Shown piece by piece: positions 1-12,500 of a DNA stretch of 64,000 bases. The stretch covers positions 14,756,001 through 14,820,000 of the forward strand of contig OX442316.1 in assembly GCA_949358305.1 (NCBI GenBank), read 5' to 3'. Each line of letters opens with the position of its first letter. Position 1 is the stretch's first letter. The notes beneath the pieces are model-generated. The model saw only the letters and a list, made by a program, of their open reading frames with translations. It made no database searches and had not been told where the DNA came from. A program made the translations under genes and the position numbers. Origin of the DNA: Strigamia acuminata (Eukaryota; Arthropoda; Chilopoda; Geophilomorpha; Linotaeniidae).

Positions 1-2358
1 CCGCTAATTTCTCTTCGACTTCTCCTTCTTTCGCGGTACTTCGAGAGCTTCGTTTTTGTTTCTTTACTTTTCTTATTTCCCTTTTCGATGTCAGAAGGTG
101 ATGACAGCTAAAAACATAAATTCCACATAAACTCCATGTAAATTCCAATGTTTTAACGATAGGTGAATGAACATTAATTAATTATCGTTTTGTCTGTAGT
201 TTTAGTTAGTTCAGTACATGTATTCCCAGAAACCTACATGTGGGTCTCTGGTATTTCTTCATTTTAATAGTATACTATCGATTGCAGTCATTTTCTGTTA
301 GTGATTTTGTGAGTGGTTTCCTTTCCTGGAGATTGTTTGCGATGTTAGTTGAAAATTCTGATAAGTTTTGATCATTTTACTTACATTCCCAGGTCGTATT
401 TTTTCATTTTCGCTGCCGTTTAGACAATAGGTGGTCGTTTTTCATGTGTTTCGGGATCTGGCGGCATCGTTTTGGGTATGCATGTGTTGTCGTCCACTGG
501 GTATCGTCCTGTCGCTAGCCATTGCACTCGCCATTGGAACTGCTGGTATAGAACTTTTCTTTTCTTTTTAAATTTATGATGTATACAATAAATTGAAGGT
601 TTTTTTTATTACTCTTATAAGCAAAGAAACGTATTTTTTTTAAAGAGCAAAACATTATAAACATTACATAAAACAATAATAATTAACTAATTTATTTGGA
701 AATAAAAAGTACACATTTCGATTGACAAAAAAAATTGTAATGAAAATGGAAATGTAAACATTGAATTGCGAAACTCTTAATATTATATCCCATTAAAAAA
801 TCGGCCATTTCTCAACAAAGTTCAGCAAATGAAAAGCAGAACAAAAAAGAAAAGAAATGAAAAACCATCAATTCAATCATCCCAAACAAGAAAGCAAATG
901 AAACGAAATGAAATTGGATTGCGTGGAACGAGACATTTAACAGATAACTGAAATTAAGAAAAAAACAGTAGCAGACAACTAGTCTATATACTATCAACAT
1001 CAATTGTTAAAGATTAGGCATTCCTTCAAACTGCAAGTAAAGACTCGTGTATAATTAATAATCTGACCACGTGACACTAGATTATTCTTATTAGTATTTT
1101 GTTTCGCTGCTGGTGCTGCCAAGTTTGTTTTCTTTCTTCGTCAGCACGTTTGATGATGAGCAGGGCATCAAAACTGGAATGGAATGGTTTCATAAACACT
1201 GCACAGGCACCTGCACCGTCAACATCATTGAAGGAAACACACGCAAAACTTCCTCTCCTCGCTGGTTTGTGTTTAATTGGCAGTGATCTTGTCCATTTAT
1301 CATTGGCACCGTGCGCTCGATGAAGGTTCAGAAACCCGCCAAGTCAACCGAATGAAGAACCAACTTGATATCATTGACAAATCAAAAATAAATCAATCAA
1401 TCAATCAATTAAAAAATCAAAAATCAAATTCCACTACAACGGCACAATTTGTATTTAGAATTGTGAATGTTCAAACAAATGGAAAAATAAATAATACAAA
1501 TAAACAAACAATTGTATAAATTCATGTAACAATTAAATATTTCATATATAAAAAAAATTGTATATCATCATCAATATTATTATTATTATTTTCTCGCCCT
1601 AAGAAATATTTTACAAACGAATAATCGGAAAAAGAAAAAGGAAAAAACGAGCTTCTTCAACAATTTTTGATCGCTTTGTTTTGTTTTTATGCTTTGTTTT
1701 TTTGTTTTCTTTTGTTTAGACAATAAACCATCAATCAATCAAGCAAATAAATATATGAACACATTTAAAAAGTCGGAGAATAACAGTAGTTTGTTTGTTT
1801 TTCTCATCATTTCCTTTCCTCATCATGATTTTCTAGATTTTCATTTATGTTTTAATGTTATGTTTAAACTTTTGAATAGTACCACACAGGAAGTAACACA
1901 CAGTCATTGAGTTGCTGTTTGAAACTGATCGCGTTCTAGCAGCCAGTGCCACGTTGCTCTCACACGATCAGCCGATCAGCTGTAATATTGGTTGCCGCCA
2001 CGTCGCGGAACACTGGGTTTGCTTTTTGGCAATTGTTTTGCCTGCAAGAAAAAGGAGGAAAATTTCAATCAATTTCAATCACGATTCACGATTCAAGAAC
2101 AATTAAGAACAAACAAAAAGCGAGAAACTGGGAGATACTTCCTGTTTCGGACTTCAAAAGCTTTAGCAAACATTTCAAGTGAACATTTCGTAACCCAAAA
2201 ACCCAAAAACCCATGAGCTGCCTCGATAAATAGATGGACGGACGTTGAAACGAAAACAAAGTGAAAAATGGAGGAATAGACAAAGACAACCCTGTATTGA
2301 TTTAATGATTGGATTTGGATTTGGGGCTTAGTTTAAATTTTTAAATTTTTAATTTAAT
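1..2358. other. Region 3' of the ADAM-like gene, no confident gene
   Basis: This AT-rich stretch lies downstream of the minus-strand ADAM-like stop codon, so its right part should contain that gene's 3' UTR. I found no unambiguous polyadenylation site on the minus strand. At about 430-531 on the plus strand there is a short open stretch with a hydrophobic segment (CCRPLGIVLSLAIALAIGTA) ending at a GGTATA donor-like site. It could be a coding exon of a neighbouring gene, but one short hydrophobic ORF is not proof. Other ORFs here are low-complexity. Confidence 0.4.
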
Positions 2359-3586
2359 TTAATGAGTATATTCTTTGGGTTTCACCTTCCCCTTTGATTC
2401 CTGAAGTCTGTCGTGTCGGTCGCGGTCGCGGTCTCGGTCGCGGTGGTCATGGCGCGATGACGAGTGATACAACTGGTCACTGGAGTCATGCCGCGAGTCC
2501 GAGCTCATGGAGCGGGCTGCTGGGAACGAAGAGTTGTCCTCGTACGAATCGGGATAAGAATCCTCGGAAGGCGGACTGGGGAAGTAGTCGCACGACTGAC
2601 GTTTCATCGTCTTCTCGTGATGTCCCGAGTCCAAGTTGCGCTCGTAACTGTACTCTCTTTTCACGGTCACCGGCAACGCCTCCTCGCTGGCACTGCGCAG
2701 CACGTCGGGCGGGAGGAACTCACGCTCGTCCTCCTTCTCCTCGTACTGACCCCCCAGTCTGCTCAATGTACTTCGCTCGTGACCGGACGCTGCGGACGCG
2801 CCCGAGCCGGAGCCGGAGCCGGCACCGCCGACGCCGCCGACGCCGCTCGGCTGCCGGAAGCGCCCATACACAAATCGCATGCCGTCGTGCTCGGCGGAAG
2901 GACAGCGTTGGCCCTCGGTGGCGCTAGCGCTGTCCTGCAGCCGGTAGTGACGGTCAGCCTCCGTCTCGCTGAGGCGGATTTCCTCACTGCCGGCTGGCGA
3001 CATGTGACGGCTGGGATGACGTTCCAGCTGCCGAATTAAATCTTCCAGGTTGCGGATGCGAATTGGCCCGCACGGGGGCACCGTATCCTCCATGTGCTCC
3101 AGGCTGTCCGTCAGCTTTTCCGTGCTGGACTTGCGGAGGCCGCCGAACTCGGGGAAGCCGTCGCTCAGAGATTTGCGCACTTCTTCGGCGAAACTCGCCT
3201 GGCTCCCCAATCCGCCGCCGCTGCTGCCCCCACGGTGTGACGCCGCGCTGCGCAGCACCTCCAAGATGTCCTCGTGGTAGCCGTTTAGACTCTTCAGGGT
3301 GCGCTCCACTTCCGTCAGCGTGTCGGTGGCGCCCTGCTCCGCGCCCGCCTCCGACGCGGACATCACTTCCTGATTGTCCGACTGCGACAGCTCGTCGCTC
3401 CACTTTTCCTTCTCTGAGGTCGGCCTGGGCACGTTCTTCAGGATCCCCTTTTCCGGCAACTTGGACAGATTGTTCGGAGGTAGTTCGATGAAGCGCACTG
3501 TCTCGTCTTCGATGTCGCATTCGTCGTCGCCGTCAACTTTCTCCCGCTTGAGCCGCTGTCGTTTTAACTCCTGCAGTTTGTCTTCC
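2359..3586 (-). CDS. mmd: ADAM-like gene, last coding exon (long cytoplasmic tail)
   Basis: 1,228 nt from acceptor TTTTGTAG to stop TAA (2361-2359), about 408 residues. It opens with a basic and acidic helix ([16 protein letters not shown]), then a Ser/Asp/Glu-rich stretch. A likely conserved block follows ([20 protein letters not shown], then [18 protein letters not shown]). Then come a Gly/Ser/Ala-rich low-complexity run and an Arg/Asp-rich stretch, ending KPKEYTH. No SH3-type polyproline cluster or clear C-terminal PDZ ligand is visible. I recall the [10 protein letters not shown] block in insect mind-meld tails, unverified. Antisense ORFs here are shadows of this GC-rich exon. Confidence 0.92.
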
Positions 3587-6500
3587 CTACAAAATTTACA
3601 TATTTAAACCTTTAAATACAATTTTAAATAAGCTTACACACCTGTAGGAAGGCATATTGCCGAAGGTAATGATCCGGTTGACATTCTCCACTGACGATTC
3701 GTCTTCTTTGCTGCCCACTTTTGCTGGTATTTTGCGTACCATTGGTTTCTTCACGTAAGGCGGGTCGTATTTTGGTAAACTGCTCCGCCTTCATTTCGCA
3801 GCGATAAAGAACAACGGGAAAAGAATTAGTTCATCCAAACTCAACGCAATCGTCACATGCACAACAAAAAAATGCTAAATGTTTAATTTAATTTAAATCC
3901 AACTTTTTAAATCTAAGTGTGGCATGCGAAACACCATCAAATTTAAACCCAAAGTTAATTAATAAATAAATTAATTCATTTATTTATTAACTTTGGGTTT
4001 AAATTTGATGGGTGTTTAATTCTCATTCAAATTGACATGCAAAACTGACAAGTCTACATCAACATGCAATGATCGGGCAAAATTTGGGCCTTGCACGTAA
4101 AGAACAATGGTGGGTTTGTGTGTTCTCATTTTCTACGGTTTTGGACGGCTGCTGAGCACGCGCGCTGTTCCATCAATCATTTTTGGATGCAGCAAGAGGT
4201 CAAATGTTTATTTTTTCTTTCTATTTTATGTGCCCACGTGCTGGATTTTGATTAGTGGTGGGTGAGTTATCTAATTCGTGCCAAGCTTCTATAGACTTTC
4301 TAGAAGTTACTGAAAATGTCTCAACTGCTCTCTGTCGCTTCAGTTGTGGCAAGCAGTCATAAAAATATCAAAAACCCCTTTATTTTTATATCAAATAAAT
4401 TATAAATAATAATAATAATAAAAATAATCAATAGAAATCAATAGAAATCAACAGAAATCAATAGAAATCAACAAAACAAAAATGAACAACTCCCAATTAT
4501 TCTTTTTTTTTACATTTTAAAAACATTTTCCCAAAATGTAACTTTTTCTACAGAGTACGACATGCAAGTTGAAAATAATACAATTCTTTTTATCATTTAC
4601 TATATGTATATGATTATGTATATATGAATTTTGATTACGAATTGATAAGTCTGAAGTGCTGAAAATAACGAGTCATTGACAAATAACGAGAGAAGTAAAG
4701 TGCAAGTGATCGAGAAATCAAGAAAAGAAAAGAAAATAAAATACGAAAAAAAAAAATTAAAATAAAATAAAATAAAATGCAAATTCGCCACCAAATAAAA
4801 GTGTCCTGTGCACCAACTCAACTCACGAGCAGACTTGAGGCAATCTCAAGAACCCGAAATTAAAATATTAAAATAAAATAAAATAAAAATCGAATCAAAT
4901 AAAAATTTAAAAAAAATAAATAAAAGAAACATAAAAATATTAATAAAAAAAAAATCTGCATTTAAATGATTTGTATAAGAAAACAAAACCGAATCAACAA
5001 GCAAATACTTTCACCAAAATGTCCAAAACGTCTAAAACGGCTAAAAAAATTTAGCCATTTCAACGTTACAACCGTGCAATTTGTGCATTGCGACGTGCAA
5101 TAAAATTGTGCATGATGAAAAGGACCAGAGAAGAGGAGGAATCATTAATTTTTCAAGAGAAAAACAAAAACAAAAGGAAAAAACAAAACGAAAAAGATAG
5201 AAATATTCTTATTTTGAGAAGTGTATGGTTCGAGTTATACTGACCTGTAGCAGAGAGCCATTAAAGTAAAAACAACAAAGACGCCACCCACCACTGACAC
5301 CAGCACCACAACCAAGTAGACGGTGTCTGTACCGCCCCCGTCTTCTGTCAGGACAATAAAGGCCAACACATGTGTGAGTACAACGTTTTATGAGGTTAAA
5401 TCAAACGATGAAATAAAAGAGTCAAGCCGAGATAAAAAAGAAAACAAATCGCAAAAAAAATCAAAAAATCAACAAAATTCATCAACTTTTCCACATTCAA
5501 ATGAGGGTGTCATGAAAAAATACCCAAAAAATACGTCAAACGCACAAACATCCACATATAAAAGCACGAACACCAGTGTACATTCACTACACTGAGAAAT
5601 TGACAAGGACCTCGAGGCTGGAAAAGCATTTTACGTTTTTTACGTGTTTTATGCGCACAACTTGTGATTTAAGGTTAAAAAGAAAAGGCGGCGCATAAAA
5701 CGGAGTAAAAAAAATAAAGAAATATAAATCAATGTTTGGTTTTCCATGTCACACAACCTGAGTACCTGACCCCACTTGTACAATCGTTCCATACTGTACC
5801 TGTAGCATACAGCCATTAAGGCAAACAATATGAAGACTCCACCCACTACTGATACAAGCACTACCACCAGCGAAACTGTGCTCATTGAATTGCGTTCATC
5901 GCTTCCTGCAAGCACAAGCGCATCGTTAGTCACTATTCATCCCCTTTAAACTTTATCCATCCGATGGATTAGAGAAGAGAAACACTGCAGTACCAATGCA
6001 GGACATGCAGCACTACGGCGCCGCCCAGTTTTCTTTTCGTATTCGGCGGTTTTCTCACGCGCCGATTCCAAATCTCGACATTTCTCTCGAATTTTCCATT
6101 TTTTTAATTTTTTTTTAAACTATTTTGTTGGAATCGTGCGACGAGATTTTTATATTAGAGCAAAAAATGTCGGTTTACGAAAATTCCATTACGTGCAACC
6201 AGGTTAGTTCGTTCATAAAGCGATAAAAATGTTTTTCTTTTTTCATTTTATTTCGTCGGGGGAAAAAAATTTCCTTTCGATCGGTCTTTTTTTGTTTGCC
6301 TCAATGTTACGAGCAAGTATTAATACTTAATAGTACGTATGAATTGGGGGGAAAAATGTGATTTCTTTATATACGAATGAGGTTGCCAACTTGTGCTTTT
6401 TTCTCTTTTAAAAAAAATAAATATCAAAAAATAAAAATTTCTTTTTAACGATTTTCTTAAAATTGCTATCACTCACTCTTGGATGTTTCGGGTTATGAGA

Positions 6501-9500
6501 AAATGAGGAATGCAAAAAAAAAAACGAAAAAAAAAAAAAAAACGAAAAAAAAAAAATATCAAAAAATCAGAAAAATCAAAAAATGTCAAAAAATGTCAAC
6601 AATGTTAGGATCTTATTTCACAAAAAAATTACTGGAAAAAAATCATTACTGTAAAAAAAAAAAATCCGAACATTGCAAAAAAAAATTCGGAAATTGCAAA
6701 AAAAAAACAATTTAAACGGAATCTCGCAACGATTATTTATGAAAAAATACTTACTATATGGTTTTGTTGATTTTGTGACTTGTTGACTAGCAGCCTCGGT
6801 CGAAGTTTTAGACGGGGGAGTTGTTGTAATAGGGTATGGAGCAGGTGGTGTTGGTGGATACCATCTTGTGGGTCTTACTGGGACTTGGGGAATGATTGCG
6901 GTCACATTTTGTCGTGTACTACAATCGTGGTTTCCCCACCCTTCATCGCAATGACACGTGTTAATGTTGGAACAAGCCTAAAATCATTTGTCAAAAATTA
7001 AAAAAAAATCATAAAAATAAAAATAATTTGTCTCCAATTTACTCCATGTCCCGAGCAATCGAGGCCGATATTATTTGTCGGACACCGACCGCCTTCTTCG
7101 ATTAATTTCACCGTTAAACACGTTTGGTTGATGCACACTTTGTCGTCTGCGCACCTGGTGCCGTCTGGTACAAGACCGAGATTCGGAATATCCGGGCTAA
7201 TAGTACCGCTAGTCACCCTAGAAGCAAACAAAATTAAAATCAATTTCTAAATTTATTTTTATTATCCGATAATTTGCTCACTTGCACTCGAAATCTTGAC
7301 CGCCAATAGAGACGATGGTTCGCGAGTATTTTTGATCCAAACCGGGAATGATGGGTATTCGAAGACCGCTCTGACACTGCAACGTCCCACACATGATGTT
7401 TCTAAAACAATTTCACATTCTTACTCGACCAAACTTCCATTTCCCGCCACATTTCCTTACTCTTTCGAACATTTCCTAAAAGATCCGTTTAAATCCGTGC
7501 CGCAATTCCCGTTAAAACTTCCCTCGTTGTTGAACTCTTCGAAGCACTGCCTGTCGGCAACTTCACCATCTTCAAAAAATCAAAACAAAATTAATAAAAT
7601 AAATTAAAAAAAAAAAGACAAACAGACTCACCGTATCCCCATATAAACTTGCATTGGGTGTTCATGGACGGACAACTGCCGTAGAAACAGTAGCCGCCAC
7701 CGTTGTCGCATTTATTGCCATTTTTCTTGTGCAAATCCGTCGGACACTGACCCATCCGACCGTCGCAAAATTCGACGATATCACATTCGGTCTGCGCCGG
7801 CCGACACACGAATCCCGGGGGCCGCAACTACTTTGGCAATCGAATAGAAATTCATGAAAAACTCGGGCCGTCAGCCGCGGAACATCAATTGCGTACTTTG
7901 CATTTATCACAGCAGGGTCCTGTTGAGCATTCGGCTTCCTTCAACAGTTTACACGTAATAGGATCACAACACGGATCAATGTGAGAACATTCCTAGACGA
8001 GCACAATTTTAATTTGTCAAATTTAATTCCATGAAATCGTCGTCGAAATTCACCTCCATAATCCCGCAATCGCAGTCCTCGCCTTCTTCCACGATCCCGT
8101 TTCCGCACGAATAAAAGTCGCCCAACTGTACCAAAAAATTAAATATTAATTTCTTCCGCAAACTCCGTACTCGGTACAACGTAGTAACCTGATTAGGTTT
8201 GTTAAACAAACATATGCCGTGTCCTATTCGTAGTATGTTTATATAGTCTTTCAAGCTGCATTGCGAGAACTTGTACGGCCACACGTTGTCCAATCCGCTA
8301 CAACGAAATAAATTCAACATCATTAATTCAAATGATAAATAAAATACGTACACTATGGATTGGGCCATGATACATCCGTGCCAATCGGAGCACGTGCAAT
8401 CAGCTGGAGATAAATTAAATAGAAACAAAATCCATTAAAATTTCATTTCCATTCCAAATTTTATTATTTTACATTTTTCGTGGTTGTCGTCGTGTGCCAT
8501 TCCCATGTTATGTCCTATCATGTGAGCTAAAGTAACAGCTGCCAAATGAGGTTCGTATATATTTATATCCTGCAATAGAAAATAGAAAATAAAATAAAAA
8601 TCAATTCAAAACGTCTCTAATGTTTTAAAAGAAATTTAATTTCCTCACCTCGCTCACCCCCACAGCTCTATGAGTACAAATTGTGTCTGGTGAGGCCATG
8701 CCGCCTTCTTCACCGCGGAATGTTTGTCCTCTATTTAAAAATAAAAATAAAATATTTAAAACAAAATCCCCCAAAAAAAAGAAAAAAAAGACTTTAACTG
8801 AAACGTTAATTAAAGAAATGCACTCACGTGAGTAATTGTGCGCTATCTTTAGCTACTTTGTACAATTTACGAGAAGAATAATCCATAAAATTAAGCACCG
8901 TCTGACGTAAATCATCACTGATGATAATCTGATTGCCATTGGCCCAAGTTTCCAAGTAAACGATAGAAATTCGAGTTTTAACTGTTCGGAAATACTAAAT
9001 AAAAAAAAAATAAATAAAAAAAAATATATACATAAAAATAGAAAATTATAAAAATAGAAAAAAGTGTTAAATAATTTTTTAATCCGCACAAAAAAAAAAC
9101 ACGAAAATATTAGATAATAATTCTAATCAACACAACGAGAAATGCGTATAGAAATAGTCGGTGAATCCTCGAATAAGCGGCGCGGGTTAATCGGCCCTGC
9201 GCATGGAATCGAGGTCAAAAGTGATGTAATGAACCGCCCTTGCTCTCGCATTCCTACCATCCGTCTATTTATTTAACGACTTCATTTCCCCCGTAAAACC
9301 CTCGTCCAAAACCCAACGAAACAACCGACACGCGACTGCCAAAGCAGTTTCGGTTTCGTTTCCATTCGCTGCCACGTCGAAGACTACCACGCCATCATCG
9401 ACCACCCCAACAGGGTCAACGTGCACAAGATGTTGCGTCTCGACATCGATTTCCTCGGCACGGTCCTCCCGGTGCGCGCCTTCCCCGGCTTCTCCCCCAA

Positions 9501-12500
9501 AATCCTGCGCACGCGAGGCAAACTGCTCTTCATCGAGCGTGGCGCGTTTCTCACGGTCGGCAAGAGCGTGCGCAGTCTCTCCGAGGTCGGCAACGGCTCG
9601 CTCGCGACCCCGCCTCATCCACCGCGTTAGACAACGCGCTTTCGAAATTGGATCTGTCGCGCAACATCATTTGGAGCATCGAGTCGGGCGTGTTCCAGCA
9701 TCTCATCATCCTCAAGGAACTCCATCTGCAAAACAACAAAGCCAGTTACGTTTGACAAGTCGGCGTTCCTCGAGCGCCTCGATTTGTCGCGTAACAGGAT
9801 CAAGAGCATCCATAATGGCATTTTCTACGCTCTCTACGCTCTGCGCTACCTCGGCCTCGGCCACAACTCCACGGGCTTCCTCGTTCGAGCACCGGCGCAA
9901 ATTGAGGGAACTTCGGCTCGACCACAATCGGATGACGGCGCTCAACAACGACAGCTTCTCGGGGCTCGTGCGACTCACGGGGCTCTGGATCAACAATAAC
10001 GAGATTCAAGTGCTGCCCAAGGCCGCCTCCCAAGTGTTCCCGTCGATCGAGTTCCCCGACGGGTCCGGCAACGACTCGAACGAGTTGATTAAGGGAGTGC
10101 TGGAGAGAGTTTCGAGCCATCAACAACTACATCGAGAAAATCAACCGAAGGGTCTTCACCAAGGACAATTGCTGCCATTTATACAGCATTTAAAATAATC
10201 AAAATAATATGTAACTAAATATTTTTTCTTTCTTATTTTTCGTGTAAATTTTGGCGGTTATTAGAGAAATGAATAAGGAATACCAAATCTACTATGTTGG
10301 TTATTTGGATGGCGTCTTGAATTACTTCCGTACGGCTACTTCCATTCCGTTTATCAAACTGGAGAAATTGAAATTAAAAAAAAAATTAAAATTAAAAAAA
10401 TTTGCAATTAAATTAAAAATTCCTCGAGCAGAAACTAAAATTAAAAAGAAAATGAAATAATAATTTTTCTTTACTTACCACAGCTTTATCTAATATAAGA
10501 GCCAATTCGACGTATTTTGTGACTTCCCTAACGTCCCTTTTCGTCTAAATTTGATTTTAGGAATTTAAAAATCGAATAAAAATCACCCAACTCGTAAATA
10601 ATTACCCGCTGTTTTGTATTTAATGGTTTTCTGAAATGTATAAATCCCCACTCGTGCATTTTAGAGTTCCCTAAAGAAAGCAAAAGAATTCTAATCATAA
10701 TAATAATATTATTAATAATCGTTTTACTAACCGCATGAATGTTTCACTTTATTTTTCACTTCGTATATCACATGAGGATGTCGTTTCTATTAAATATTCA
10801 CCAAAAAAGAAAAAATAAAAAAAAAATTAATAAAAATTAATTTTTTTTTGGAAAAAGCGCCGTAACAACTCACGGATAAATCTCCACCATAAAACGGATG
10901 TATCGCAAAGGTCTCGTTATGAAAATGAATAACTCCGCTACGAAAACAAACGTAACTTAATTAGCCGAGAATTAAAACAACTTTTATAATGAATATAAAA
11001 TTAAATTTCTTACCTGACTCCACTGCACGTTCGCAAAGCGGCCGATGCTTCGGGGACATCTTTAATCATGCCATGGTAATAACAATGCTCAATTTCCTTA
11101 ATAATAAAAATAAAACAAAAATAAAAAAACACCTTTTAGAAAATTTATATAAATTTAAAAAAATATTTTTTTTTATTAAAAATTAATAATTAATTAATTT
11201 TTTTTTTAAATTTAATTCAATGCCATTCAATTTCTAACATCACCATCCTGAGTATCACGTGTAAGGCTGTACTTACCAAACGTTTGTAGTTCTGTGGAAA
11301 AATTCGATTCAGAAGCGACTCCTGAAAACAATCAAACGAGAGCACTTTGAACTAGTGAGTGCCATTAAACAAACGCTGTTTTTTTATTTTATTTTTATTT
11401 TTATTTTCTTCCATTATTTCATTCATTTCACGCCGCTTTTTATTTCAAGGTTTGGTAAGTTAGTAAGCATTGACTAAAAACAGACAGCCTCAAGTGATAC
11501 CAGGAGAACACTCACAATTATTAACAAAAATTTAACAAAAATTTAAAAAAAATTTAAAAAAAGAAACAAAAACGCAATTTCCCACATCATTAGTTGCAAA
11601 TGTTTAAATTCTATCATTTTTTTTTCACACGGTGAATTTCTTCAATTTTGAGTGACATCATTAGTTCGAGTTAAAAGGTAAAAAGCAAAAAAAAAATATT
11701 TTTTTATTATTTTTTTTGATTTCGACAAAAATCAATTTATCCGAGTTGGGAGGAGCAGAAATAAATCGGGTGAAATCGGGCAATCCCTCGCTGACCCCAT
11801 CCCTTCACGGCTGCCAATGAAGATGAACGGTTACAGGATCCCTGACCAGACTTTGCTAACCCATAACCCACGTCTTATCGATGGTTGCCCGGTAACAAAA
11901 CTCTGACAAACGCGCAACGTTTTCTAATAAACTGATCAAATCTGCTGCCACTCACTCATCATCGCAACTCGCACAAAACCCCGTTTAGCAGCAAAGCCTC
12001 TCCAGTGCACTCCACTAAATATTTTAATTACTTCGACTCTTCGAATGCATTTCTCACTAAATATGAATATTTTAAACAGCAAATTTTGAAAGTCAACGTT
12101 CAATTCACATCACAAGCTCGCCGAGTGAAGACAAATTCAAAACTAAGCTAATTTTGCAGCAAAAAAAATCAATTTCCAATATTTAAGTAACTACTTATAG
12201 TCAACGTGCTCACAATTTACCTCAATCTAATCCAAAACAACTCGACGGCGCCGCGGCAAAAACAAATTAGAAAATCTGATTTTTTCACCGCAAAATAATT
12301 CAATTTAATTTAACTCAATTTCCACCACGTGTTTCCGCCATGTTTTTCTGTCAAAACCATCCAAGATATCTTAATGTTTAAACAAAAAAAAAAATAAAAA
12401 AAATATTTTTCCTTTTTCTTTTAACCCTTAATTAATTTATACATTGCTTTCCCAACTGACAGCAGACAGCACCTAACAAAAACTTTCCCTTCTTTCGTTA

